The position numbers and the translations under genes were made by a program. A stretch of DNA of 56,358 nucleotides from Flavobacteriales bacterium (lineage in GTDB: Bacteria; Bacteroidota; Bacteroidia; Flavobacteriales; Flavobacteriaceae), in assembly GCA_027061855.1 (NCBI GenBank), contig JAMOVT010000104.1:1-56358 (forward strand), given 5' to 3'. Below, piece after piece: positions 1-7,535 of this stretch. Positions within the stretch are counted from its first letter, which is position 1; each line of letters begins with the position of its first letter. The notes beneath the pieces were generated by a model that was not told the origin of the DNA, did not search any database, and saw only the letters and a list, made by a program, of their open reading frames with translations.

Positions 1-49
1 TTTGTAAACACCTGTTCCCATAAGTTTGAGTTTTTATTTTGATTTGTGA

Positions 50-57
50 CAAATTTA
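50..57 (-). promoter_or_regulatory. Possible leftward -7 box
   Basis: Read on the minus strand this is TAaaTTTG, a full match to the Bacteroidota -7 consensus. No TTTG lies 19 bases upstream. It would serve a gene beginning left of the window. Bases 1-127 otherwise hold nothing I can recognise. Confidence 0.25.
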
Positions 58-127
58 ATAAAAATAAACTTCTAAAAAACTGAGAATAAATGGCCTTCCT
101 GTTAAAATTTACTTAAAGAAAAAGCAT

Positions 128-219
128 AAAAAAAACGGCTCGAATAAATCGAGCCGCTTTTCCTTGCTTCCCAAGTAATTAACACACACAAACTAATAAT
201 AAATTGAGAAGTCGTTTTC
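128..219 (-). ncRNA. Candidate small RNA between promoter-like box and terminator
   Basis: A minus-strand promoter-like sequence (226-256) is followed about 90 bases later by a strong intrinsic terminator (136-156). No ORF with a normal start fits between them. A transcript of this size would be a small noncoding RNA. The same terminator would also end the two-component operon upstream, so the RNA depends entirely on whether the promoter is real. No known RNA family was recognised. Confidence 0.22.
136..156 (-). terminator. Intrinsic terminator of the two-component operon
   Basis: CGGCTCG and CGAGCCG form a perfect 7-bp stem with a 7-base loop, followed on the minus strand by eight U residues (128-135). 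It lies downstream of the response regulator gene in the sense of transcription. Confidence 0.8.
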
Positions 220-225
220 TAAGTA

Positions 226-256
226 CAAATATATTACGCTTTTTTCAAATAACAAG
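226..256 (-). promoter_or_regulatory. Promoter-like sequence, minus strand
   Basis: The minus strand reads CTTG, 19 bases, TAtaTTTG, that is a perfect -7 box (226-233) and a 3-of-4 match to the -33 TTTG (253-256) at consensus spacing. It lies after the response regulator stop codon and before the terminator at 136-156. Confidence 0.35.
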
Positions 257-315
257 TTTCAATATATAAACGTCGAAGTTCATTTTATATTCGTGGAAAA
301 TAAGCCCATTTATGG

Positions 316-1044
316 CTAATTTTTAAGAAATTTTACTACTTCTTGTTTTTTTCGTGTGGATATAGGCACTTTGTCTCCGTTTTTTAAAAGGATATTTCCG
401 TCTCTTTCGATAGAGACCATATAATTCATATTTACCAAATGAGATTGATGAACCCGAAGAAAATCATTTCCTTTCAAAATACTCTCATAATGTTTTAGAT
501 TTCTCGATACTACAAGATTTTTATTTTTCAATATAAAAACCGTATATGAACCATCAGCTTCCAAACGTATGATATCTTCCCTATTGACTAATGTTTTTCC
601 TTTGGATGTATTTAATACTATGGTTTGGTTTTGCTCTTTAATAAAATGTTTTAAAGTGGATAACATTTTTTGATATTCAAAGTTTTGTTTCATATATTTT
701 CTAGCACGATCCAAAGCATTTTTTAAATCGATTGGGTCAATAGGTTTAAGTAAGTAATCCAAAGCGGCATATTTAAAAGCTTTAATGGCATAATTATTAT
801 AGGCAGTAGTAAAAATAATTTTGAAGTCAATTGTATCCAATTTCTCCAAGAGTTCAAAAGCAGTACCATCTTTTAAACGGATGTCTAGAAAAACCAAATC
901 CGGTTTAATTTCTTTAATGCTTTTTTCGGCCTCTTTAATTGTTGATACCATAGATACTATTTCTATATCTCTGGCCACTCTATTAATCATAAAATACAAA
1001 ACTTCTGCCGCTCCTTTTTCATCTTCGATAATGATTGCTTTCAT
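316..1044 (-). CDS. LytTR-family response regulator
   Basis: This 242-residue protein has a receiver domain (about 1-120) and a LytTR DNA-binding domain (about 140-240). The receiver shows the acidic pair D8/E9, the phosphoacceptor D54 in VFLDIRL, T79/T80 and K100 in the LLKP motif, so it should accept phosphate. LytTR proteins bind DNA through a beta-rich fold instead of a helix-turn-helix. Its ATG overlaps the stop codon of the upstream sensor kinase gene (ATGA), so the two are translationally coupled and are almost certainly cognate partners. The regulated genes cannot be read from the sequence; the divergent receptor locus at 2932 is a natural candidate by position only. Confidence 0.93.
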   Translation of the reverse strand: MKAIIIEDEKGAAEVLYFMINRVARDIEIVSMVSTIKEAEKSIKEIKPDLVFLDIRLKDGTAFELLEKLDTIDFKIIFTTAYNNYAIKAFKYAALDYLLKPIDPIDLKNALDRARKYMKQNFEYQKMLSTLKHFIKEQNQTIVLNTSKGKTLVNREDIIRLEADGSYTVFILKNKNLVVSRNLKHYESILKGNDFLRVHQSHLVNMNYMVSIERDGNILLKNGDKVPISTRKKQEVVKFLKN

Positions 1045-2846
1045 ATTGTTTCTTTTTTATCTATACAAAAAAATACTGAGGTTCCGGGTTTTAGGTTTTG
1101 GATTTTAAAAACTATTTGTTTGTCTTTATTAAATAACTGCACACGTTCTTTTAAAATTTCCAAAGCATGTACACGTTCTTCTTGCCCGGGTTTCTTTTCT
1201 TTGAATCCCACTCCATTATCTATTACTTCAAAACAAATTTTATTGGCCTCAGATCTTATTTTAAGAATGATTTTTCCGGGATAATCAATCTTTGTAAAAC
1301 CATGTTCAATGGCATTTTCTATTAATGGCTGCAATAATAGGGGAGGTATATATACTTGCGAAGGATCAATATTATCGTCTAAATCAATTTCAAAATCAAA
1401 ATCATGTATATCCCTGATTTTTTGCATTGCCACAAAATCTTTTAACAAAGAAATTTCTTCATTAAGATTTACTTTTTCTTTCCTAATCATTTCAAAATTT
1501 TGGCGGATTAATTTGGCAAATCTCGATAAATAAGTGATTGCGCGCAAAGGGGTTTCACGAATCAAAGAATTCTGTAAAGCCGTAAGACTATTAAAAATAA
1601 AATGAGGATTGAGTTGCGCACTAAAAAGTTTTTGCTGCAATTGCATTTTTTCTTGCCTGAATTTCAAGTTTTTATTTACATAAGCTAAGGCGGCTATAAT
1701 TATGGATAGGATCAAGATCAAAATCAAAGAAGTATAAAGGAAAATATTCTTTTTAAGTTTTGCTTCTTTGTTTTCCAATTGTGCTTTTTGTAGATTCAGT
1801 TTGTAATTCTGATTAAGTAGTCTTACTTTTTCTTCATTTTTTATTTTTTGTAATTCCGAAGCAAGTGAATCTCTTTTTTCAATATATTCTTCAATTTTAT
1901 TTACATCTTTTTTTTGCAATGCCAAGTCCAAATAATAATCGTATACCGTTTTCTTTTGGCTTAAATTGTTGGCAGATAATATTAAGGCCTTTCTCAATAG
2001 TTTTTCAGCTTTTTTATATTTTTTGTTTTTTGTATATACATAAGCAATATTAATCAGTTCATCAACATAAGGGACTCCTTTCATCTTTTTTATGGCAATC
2101 GCTTTGTTATACCAAGAAATGATTGTATCACTATTTAAATTTAACATGGTAGCATACGCTCCTAAATTATTATATGAAATTGCCAAAAAATCCTTGTCGT
2201 TGCGCTGTTTATCCAGTTTATAAGCTTTAAGAGTAATGTCATAAGCTTTGCGATAATCTTTGTCCTGATAATAAATAACTCCGAGATTAGAATAGGAAGC
2301 CGACATTCCAGCAGAGTCCTTTTTTTTCTTTTGCATTTCCAGAATATGAAGAATCATATCGGCTGATTTTTTATAATCACCGTAAAAGAAATAGGATTTG
2401 GATAGTGCTTGGAAAGCAAGTATTTTTAATTTATCGTCGTTGTATTTATCGGCAATCTGCAAAGCTTTATGTGCAAATTCCAGTGCTTTGTCTTTTTGAT
2501 CTTTGTCAACGTAGGCATAACTTAAATTGACAAAAATTTTTGCTTTGAAAGAGTCGTCTTGTGTTTCTTTTAAGGCTCTATTGTAGAATAAAACCGTTTT
2601 ATCAAAATTTTGCAACTCAAAATTTGCATTCCCCAATTCAAAGTAAAGTTTGGATTTGATTTCTTTATTTGGATAATTATGGGATAATAACGAATCAAAA
2701 ATTTTGATTTGAGCCGGAACATTTTTCTTTTTTGCAGCCTTTATTATCGAATCAATTTTAGACTCAGTGTTGTCATTGACTAAATCTTTATGACAAGATG
2801 AAAAAATAATCAAAAGTAATATGTTAAATGATAAAAAATATTTCAC
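1041..2846 (-). CDS. TPR-containing sensor histidine kinase of the LytS/His_kinase type, probable lipoprotein
   Basis: With the GTG start at 2846 the protein has 601 residues: a lipoprotein-type signal with Cys18 (IIFSSC), a region of tetratricopeptide repeats (about 65-325), a coiled-coil stretch, one membrane helix (about 368-390) and a His_kinase plus HATPase module. The phosphoacceptor is H415 in NPHFIFN, the N box is LIENAIEHGF and the G box is DNGVGF. The ORF is open to an ATG at 2885, but the GTG gives a normal signal peptide and sits just below a -7 box at 2875-2882, which overlaps the region before the ATG start. Flavobacterial kinases of this build sense through the TPR region; the ligand is unknown. 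It overlaps the response regulator gene by 4 bases. Confidence 0.88.
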   Translation of the reverse strand: MKYFLSFNILLLIIFSSCHKDLVNDNTESKIDSIIKAAKKKNVPAQIKIFDSLLSHNYPNKEIKSKLYFELGNANFELQNFDKTVLFYNRALKETQDDSFKAKIFVNLSYAYVDKDQKDKALEFAHKALQIADKYNDDKLKILAFQALSKSYFFYGDYKKSADMILHILEMQKKKKDSAGMSASYSNLGVIYYQDKDYRKAYDITLKAYKLDKQRNDKDFLAISYNNLGAYATMLNLNSDTIISWYNKAIAIKKMKGVPYVDELINIAYVYTKNKKYKKAEKLLRKALILSANNLSQKKTVYDYYLDLALQKKDVNKIEEYIEKRDSLASELQKIKNEEKVRLLNQNYKLNLQKAQLENKEAKLKKNIFLYTSLILILILSIIIAALAYVNKNLKFRQEKMQLQQKLFSAQLNPHFIFNSLTALQNSLIRETPLRAITYLSRFAKLIRQNFEMIRKEKVNLNEEISLLKDFVAMQKIRDIHDFDFEIDLDDNIDPSQVYIPPLLLQPLIENAIEHGFTKIDYPGKIILKIRSEANKICFEVIDNGVGFKEKKPGQEERVHALEILKERVQLFNKDKQIVFKIQNLKPGTSVFFCIDKKETI

Positions 2847-2874
2847 CGCTACTATTAAAATAAAGAAATTTATA

Positions 2875-2882
2875 CAAAAATA
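2875..2882 (-). promoter_or_regulatory. -7 box for the two-component operon
   Basis: The minus strand reads TAttTTTG, a full consensus -7 box, about 29 bases before the GTG start. No -33 TTTG is found at 19 bases. It is back to back with the plus-strand box at 2903-2910; between them lies TTTGACAAA (2889-2897), a short dyad shared by both. Confidence 0.45.
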
Positions 2883-2902
2883 CATTTTTTTGACAAAGTC
2901 TA

Positions 2903-2910
2903 TATATTTG
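2903..2910 (+). promoter_or_regulatory. -7 box for the small protein and TonB receptor genes
   Basis: TAtaTTTG matches the Bacteroidota -7 consensus and ends 21 bases before the ATG at 2932. A TTTG lies at 2889-2892, but only 10 bases upstream, so the -33 element is not canonical. Confidence 0.45.
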
Positions 2911-2931
2911 CATAATTTTTGATGAATAAAA

Positions 2932-3267
2932 ATGATGATGAAAGATTATAAAAATATAATTTCTCTTTTTTTAATCCTGGTTTTACAATTTCCGTTTTTG
3001 ATAGAATGGGAACATAATCTTTCTGTCAACCATATTGAATATAAGCAAGTTAAAGGCAAACAAATTGTAAAAAAAAGTATTTCTTCTTGCTATTTATTGC
3101 ATAAAACCCCTTATGGAATTTTTCAACAGAGTTCTTTTTATTTTATTCCTAAAAATGATTTACATTATTCTCTTCATCCGGTATTAAAGATCCGGCATAA
3201 AGAATATTATCTTTCCACTCCCTATGCATTACGCGCTCCACCTTTTCATTTCTCTATTTTAGCTTAA
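2932..3267 (+). CDS. Small exported protein upstream of a TonB receptor
   Basis: This protein of 111 residues begins with a hydrophobic segment (about 6-24) that looks like a signal peptide or anchor. It ends with a YALRAPP motif 15 residues from its C-terminus. From memory, short Bacteroidota proteins with a SLRAPP/SLRGPP tail and scattered His and Cys residues often lie next to TonB-dependent receptors thought to handle metals. This copy keeps the tail, several His residues and one Cys. Only 42 bases separate it from the receptor gene, with no terminator between, so the two are probably cotranscribed. The function is unknown. The start could also be either of the next two ATG codons. Confidence 0.7.
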   Translation: MMMKDYKNIISLFLILVLQFPFLIEWEHNLSVNHIEYKQVKGKQIVKKSISSCYLLHKTPYGIFQQSSFYFIPKNDLHYSLHPVLKIRHKEYYLSTPYALRAPPFHFSILA

Positions 3268-3309
3268 AGATTAATTACTAATTACCTTACCAATTTAAAA
3301 ACAGACGAA

Positions 3310-5511
3310 ATGAAAAAAATATTTTTTACATTTATTTTTTTGTTGATTGCTCATAATATATCTGCACAATATGCAATCAAAGGAAAAGTAACAGATAAAA
3401 CAACGGGAGAAGCCTTAACCGGTGTTACCGTCTACATTCCCCAAACAAAACAAGGAACGACCACAGATCTGGATGGAATTTATAAAATTGATAATATTTC
3501 CCTCAAAGAAATTGATATTGAGTTTTCCTATCAAGGATATAAAAGCATCAAAAGACATATTGTTTTTACTTCTCCCTTAATAGAATTAAATATCGCTATG
3601 GAAGAAGATGTTTTTGAACTCAATGAAGTGATTGTTTCGACGCCTTTCAGCAAATTACAAAAAGACAATGTAATGAAGGTTTCCCGCAAAACAATTTCTT
3701 CTATGGAAAAACAAGGAATACAAAGCCTTATGGAAGGGGTCTCACAGGTTGCCGGAGTATCTCAACTCTCAACCGGAACAGGCATCAGCAAACCCGTTAT
3801 ACGTGGACTTACGGGTAATCGTGTTCTTGTCTATAATCAGAATACACGAGTAGAAAATTTTCAGTTTGGCGAAGAGCACGGAATGGGAATTGATGACTCG
3901 GGCATTGAAGCAATAGAGGTCATCAAAGGCCCCGCCTCTTTATTATACGGTTCTGATGCATTAGGTGGAGTATTGTATTTGGTGCCGGAAAAATACGCTC
4001 CGAAAAACAAACAAACTGCCGATGCACAATTCAAATATTTTTCAAACACTAAAGGATACGCTGTAAATTCCGGTTATAAAAAATCCTTTGAAAGATGGAA
4101 GTTTTTAATAAGAGGCAGTATAAAAAGAAATGGAGACTATGCTATCCCCGGAGGCTTATATGCGGAGAATTCTGCCAATGAATTGCAGGATTTTAAATGG
4201 GGAACAGCTTATAAAGCAGGAAGGATATCATCTGATTTCAGGTATAATTATAACCATCAAAAAAATGGCTTGCCTCATAGGATTTCTACCGAATTTCATT
4301 TTTCACCTTCCGGTAAATATCAGGACCTTACTAATCACCGGTTGAGTTTAAAAAATGATTTCCATTTTGAAAAATCAAGTATTCAAACCACACTGGGATA
4401 TACCTCTCATAAAAGAGCGGTGATAATAAATAATAATCCCAAAATCGGGATGCATCTGCAAACTTGGGAAATGGATGCAAAATGGTATCTCCCACAAAAA
4501 ATTGCATTTGAAAGTATAATTGGCATGCAGGCAATGTATCAAACAAATACTAATTATGGAGAACATTTTCTCTTACCGGATGCTACCATAGCAAATGGCG
4601 GTGTCTTCGGAACAATAAATTATACCCGAAATGAAACGGTAGTACAAGGAGGTCTTCGTTTTGACAGCCGTTATATCTCCACTAAAGATATCGGAAGTAT
4701 TTCTTCTGCCGATTATCGTCCCGGCTTTGACAAAAATCTTTATAGCTTTTCGGGCTCCTTGGGGATAAAACAAAATTTTAATTCGCATTTTATTGGGCGG
4801 TTAAATATCGCCAGCGGATTCCGTGCGCCCAATTTGGCAGAACTTAGCTCGGCAGGATTACATGAATCAAGAGTGGAGATAGGAAATCCCGATTTAAAAA
4901 ACGAACAAAATCTGCAAACCGATTTTAATTTATCCTATGAAAATATTCATATCGAATTCTTTGCCAATGCTTTTTACAATAAGATAAATAATTATATTTT
5001 TCTTCAACCGACAGGAGAGTTTCAAGAAGGATTCCCCGTTTATAAATATACTCAAGACGATGCTTATCTTTACGGAGGAGAAGCAGGGCTCCATTTCCAT
5101 CCACATCCTCTTGATTGGTTACACTTTGATTCGAGTTATGAAACGGTGATAGGGAAAAGAGCGGATGGACGGTATTTGCCTCTTCTTCCCGCTGATCAAT
5201 GGAAAAATACACTTCGGTTATCACGAAAATTGCAGAAAAAAAACATTCAAGAATATTATTGGTATACATCTGTTAATCATTCCTTTGAGGCTTCACGTAT
5301 AAGTGATTTTGAAGACCCTCATCCTGCTTATACTTTAATAAACAGCGGTATTGGAATATACGGAAAAACCCGCAAATTTTCTTTCGAGACCAACCTTTCT
5401 GTTCATAATTTAACCGATAAAAAATATATTTCACATCTTTCCGTATTAAGAGAAGATGGAATTCCAAATCCGGGAAGAAATATCATTTTAAGCTTAAAAA
5501 TTAAAATTTAA
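3310..5511 (+). CDS. TonB-dependent outer membrane receptor, possibly for a metal
   Basis: The 733-residue protein has a signal peptide (about 1-19, cut before QYAIKG), a carboxypeptidase-regulatory-like domain (about 22-105), a plug domain (about 115-230) with RGLTGNRVLVY and IEVIKGPASLLYGSDALGG, and a 22-strand barrel ending in LSLKIKI. Receptors of this class bind a ligand outside and import it with energy from TonB-ExbBD. The plug wording, the lack of SusC length and an upstream SLRAPP-like small protein suggest a metal or metal-chelate ligand; this is inference. A two-component system is transcribed divergently. Confidence 0.9.
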   Translation: MKKIFFTFIFLLIAHNISAQYAIKGKVTDKTTGEALTGVTVYIPQTKQGTTTDLDGIYKIDNISLKEIDIEFSYQGYKSIKRHIVFTSPLIELNIAMEEDVFELNEVIVSTPFSKLQKDNVMKVSRKTISSMEKQGIQSLMEGVSQVAGVSQLSTGTGISKPVIRGLTGNRVLVYNQNTRVENFQFGEEHGMGIDDSGIEAIEVIKGPASLLYGSDALGGVLYLVPEKYAPKNKQTADAQFKYFSNTKGYAVNSGYKKSFERWKFLIRGSIKRNGDYAIPGGLYAENSANELQDFKWGTAYKAGRISSDFRYNYNHQKNGLPHRISTEFHFSPSGKYQDLTNHRLSLKNDFHFEKSSIQTTLGYTSHKRAVIINNNPKIGMHLQTWEMDAKWYLPQKIAFESIIGMQAMYQTNTNYGEHFLLPDATIANGGVFGTINYTRNETVVQGGLRFDSRYISTKDIGSISSADYRPGFDKNLYSFSGSLGIKQNFNSHFIGRLNIASGFRAPNLAELSSAGLHESRVEIGNPDLKNEQNLQTDFNLSYENIHIEFFANAFYNKINNYIFLQPTGEFQEGFPVYKYTQDDAYLYGGEAGLHFHPHPLDWLHFDSSYETVIGKRADGRYLPLLPADQWKNTLRLSRKLQKKNIQEYYWYTSVNHSFEASRISDFEDPHPAYTLINSGIGIYGKTRKFSFETNLSVHNLTDKKYISHLSVLREDGIPNPGRNIILSLKIKI

Positions 5512-5513
5512 CA

Positions 5514-5550
5514 AATTTATAAGGTGGCCGTAAAGGCTGCCTTATAAATT
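5514..5550. terminator. Bidirectional terminator between the receptor and lysE-type genes
   Basis: Two 16-base arms (5514-5529 and 5535-5550) pair around a 5-base loop, with two imperfect pairs. The arms are AU-rich outside and GC-rich inside, as expected between convergent genes. Confidence 0.7.
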
Positions 5551-5559
5551 CTCTTATAC

Positions 5560-6261
5560 TTAGGTGTTGGTTTCCATTTTCTTTAAATGTTCAATAGTCG
5601 AATTAAGTTTTTTATCCGAATAAAAACCTTCATATATTAAATATATTCCCCCAATTAACAAAACCATTCCTATTATTTTCCGGATTTTGACTACCCGTTG
5701 CCGTGTCATTTTTGACTTAAATTGTTTGGCAAGAAATATTTTGGCTAAATCAATCAAAAAATAACCGGTAATAATTCCTCCAAAAAAAGCAATGATTCGA
5801 TCTACTTGTAAATCGAGTTTAGGAGTAAAAATAACTATCATTGCCAGCCAAAAGGCTAATACACCTATATTGATAAAATTGAGAAGAAAACCTTTAAAGA
5901 ATAGTCCTAAATAATTATTTTTGGGAATTTCAATCTCTGTCTGATTTTCAAGGCTTTCTTTGGTAGGTTTTTTTATAATGGTAATCAGCCCATAAATCAT
6001 CATAAACATTCCGCCTAAGGCATAAAGAGCAGGGTGATTAGTTAATTGTTCCAATAGTTTGTAGCTTCCTAAAAAAGCGATAGCAATAAAAACGATATCT
6101 GCAAATATTACTCCCAAGTCCAAAACAATAGCTGCACGGGCTCCTTTGGTTGCGCCAGTTTCCAGAAGCACAAAAAAGACAGGGCCGATTAAAAAACTAA
6201 GAGTAATCCCCAGGGGTATAGCTTTAATAAAATCTAAAAACAAAATATAAGTGGATTGCAT
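5560..6261 (-). CDS. LysE/RhtB-family exporter
   Basis: The 233-residue membrane protein has about six hydrophobic helices and the family opening FIKAIPLGITLSFLIGPVFFVLLETG. A soluble linker (about 95-115) separates the first three helices from the rest. LysE-family proteins export amino acids or related small molecules from the cytoplasm. The substrate cannot be told from sequence. It is a single gene with a terminator on each side. Confidence 0.85.
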   Translation of the reverse strand: MQSTYILFLDFIKAIPLGITLSFLIGPVFFVLLETGATKGARAAIVLDLGVIFADIVFIAIAFLGSYKLLEQLTNHPALYALGGMFMMIYGLITIIKKPTKESLENQTEIEIPKNNYLGLFFKGFLLNFINIGVLAFWLAMIVIFTPKLDLQVDRIIAFFGGIITGYFLIDLAKIFLAKQFKSKMTRQRVVKIRKIIGMVLLIGGIYLIYEGFYSDKKLNSTIEHLKKMETNT

Positions 6262-6295
6262 TTATTCTCTTTTTTTGTTGCTCTAAGATAATAAA

Positions 6296-6326
6296 AAAAC
6301 TCTTCTCGTAAACCGAGAAGAGTTTT
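6296..6326 (-). terminator. Terminator after tRNA-Leu
   Basis: AAAACTCTTCTCG pairs with CGAGAAGAGTTTT around a 5-base loop. On the minus strand it is followed by a U run and lies 4 bases past the tRNA 3' end. Confidence 0.8.
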
Positions 6327-6330
6327 TATG

Positions 6331-6412
6331 TGCGGGTGAAGGGACTCGAACCCCCACGCCTTGCGGCACCAGATCCTAAGTCTGGCGTGTCTACCAATTT
6401 CACCACACCCGC
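6331..6412 (-). tRNA. tRNA-Leu (anticodon UAG)
   Basis: An 82-base cloverleaf on the minus strand: acceptor GCGGGTG pairs with CACCCGC, discriminator A, D-arm with GGTAGAC, anticodon loop CTTAGGA (anticodon TAG) on stem CAGA/TCTG, a long class II variable arm (GCCGCAAGGCGT) and T-loop GTTCGAGTC. The long variable arm fits leucine. The 3' CCA is not encoded. Confidence 0.96.
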
Positions 6413-6425
6413 TTAATTGCGATTG

Positions 6426-6456
6426 CAAATTTACATATTTTTTTAAAACCAATAAA
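6426..6456 (-). promoter_or_regulatory. Promoter of tRNA-Leu
   Basis: The minus strand reads TTTA, 19 bases, TAaaTTTG: a perfect -7 box (6426-6433) and 3 of 4 bases of the -33 box (6453-6456) at exact spacing, 13 bases before the tRNA. Confidence 0.6.
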
Positions 6457-6564
6457 GTTTTATCCCATTTTTTTGTTTTGTGTTACTTTTCCATTTCAGT
6501 TTTTTTACAGAAAAGTTATATCTGCAATGATACTTGTTCAGAAAGAGGCTATAAAATATATAAA

Positions 6565-6592
6565 AAGAGACTGCCTTTTGAGACAGCCTCTT
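6565..6592 (-). terminator. Terminator of the second SusCD operon
   Basis: Arms of 11 bases (6565-6575 and 6582-6592) pair with two G-U wobbles around a 6-base loop and are followed on the minus strand by UUUUU. It lies 33 bases past the lipoprotein stop codon. Confidence 0.75.
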
Positions 6593-6624
6593 CTTTTATT
6601 TCCCATCAATGATAGGAATTTTAT

Positions 6625-7512
6625 TTATTCATTACAATAATTAGGTACAAACTCTCCGGAAGCAGGAGCAGGGTCAGGACCCGCTTCATAGATCACATCT
6701 CCTGTATTAGGTCCATAGATTTTAAATGAACATTCAGGATAAAGATCCGGCACCCATTCCCATTTCAAAGAAGTAAAGTTTTGTGGTACAGTTACTGTTA
6801 CAATTTTATGTGTATAATCAGCTTCTGGAACACCCTCCCAATAGTTACCAATGGTTAATTCTTGAGAAACTCCGTCAATTGTAACAATAATTTTTCCTCC
6901 TTGCCATCCATCACCATAGCTATCAAACATTTCAACTACATAATCGCCGGGTACGGGAGGACAAACTAAAGGAACTTTATAAAGGAAAGGGGAATTAAAA
7001 TATTGACCTTGTATATCACCTGTTGCATTATAGGAAGAGAATTTTCTACCATCTGTTAGTACAAGTTCAAGTCTAAAGTCGAATGAATCGCCTCCAAAAT
7101 ATTCTCCGGTATCTAAACCGGCAGCATTTAATGCTTCTCCTAATGAAATTGTAACTTGACCGCGAGGTAAATTAAATTCATCTTTACTGAAAGCACTGGC
7201 GGGGATTTCCTTAACAACAGTTTCAGGTTTGCTATTGTCTACACCATCATCATTATTATCATAGAAAGTTTCATAAATTACAACTTTCTCAAAGAGGCCA
7301 CCGTCTTTTTCATCTTGTTCTTCAATTATCAAATCAAAGGTAGAAGAAGTATCAAAGACATTAAAAGCAGGGCTTATTTTTTCAATTTCCCTAAGAACGG
7401 CACCATATGTTTGTCCGTCCATGACCTTATATACTGTTTGATCTTCTTTTGCACAACTCCAGACCAGAGCTAATACAAAATAAATTATCGTTAGTTTTTT
7501 TATTGTTTTCAT
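6625..7512 (-). CDS. Lipoprotein of the SusCD operon (SusE/F-position)
   Basis: The 295-residue protein starts with a lipoprotein signal (Cys20 in ALVWSC). The middle is acidic and beta-rich. Residues 197-206 read DSYGDGWQGG, a D/G-rich motif known from many secreted Bacteroidota proteins and likely to bind calcium; it begins a compact C-terminal beta domain. It is the third gene after a SusC and a SusD, the usual place of a surface lipoprotein that binds the same ligand. I do not recognise a named family. The gap to the susD-like gene is 23 bases and a terminator follows. Confidence 0.8.
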   Translation of the reverse strand: MKTIKKLTIIYFVLALVWSCAKEDQTVYKVMDGQTYGAVLREIEKISPAFNVFDTSSTFDLIIEEQDEKDGGLFEKVVIYETFYDNNDDGVDNSKPETVVKEIPASAFSKDEFNLPRGQVTISLGEALNAAGLDTGEYFGGDSFDFRLELVLTDGRKFSSYNATGDIQGQYFNSPFLYKVPLVCPPVPGDYVVEMFDSYGDGWQGGKIIVTIDGVSQELTIGNYWEGVPEADYTHKIVTVTVPQNFTSLKWEWVPDLYPECSFKIYGPNTGDVIYEAGPDPAPASGEFVPNYCNE

Positions 7513-7535
7513 TTTTATTAAATTTTTTGTTTAAA

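Noticed and set aside
6234-6452. Minus-strand ORF of 72 codons
   Set aside because: It runs through the tRNA-Leu gene and its terminator.
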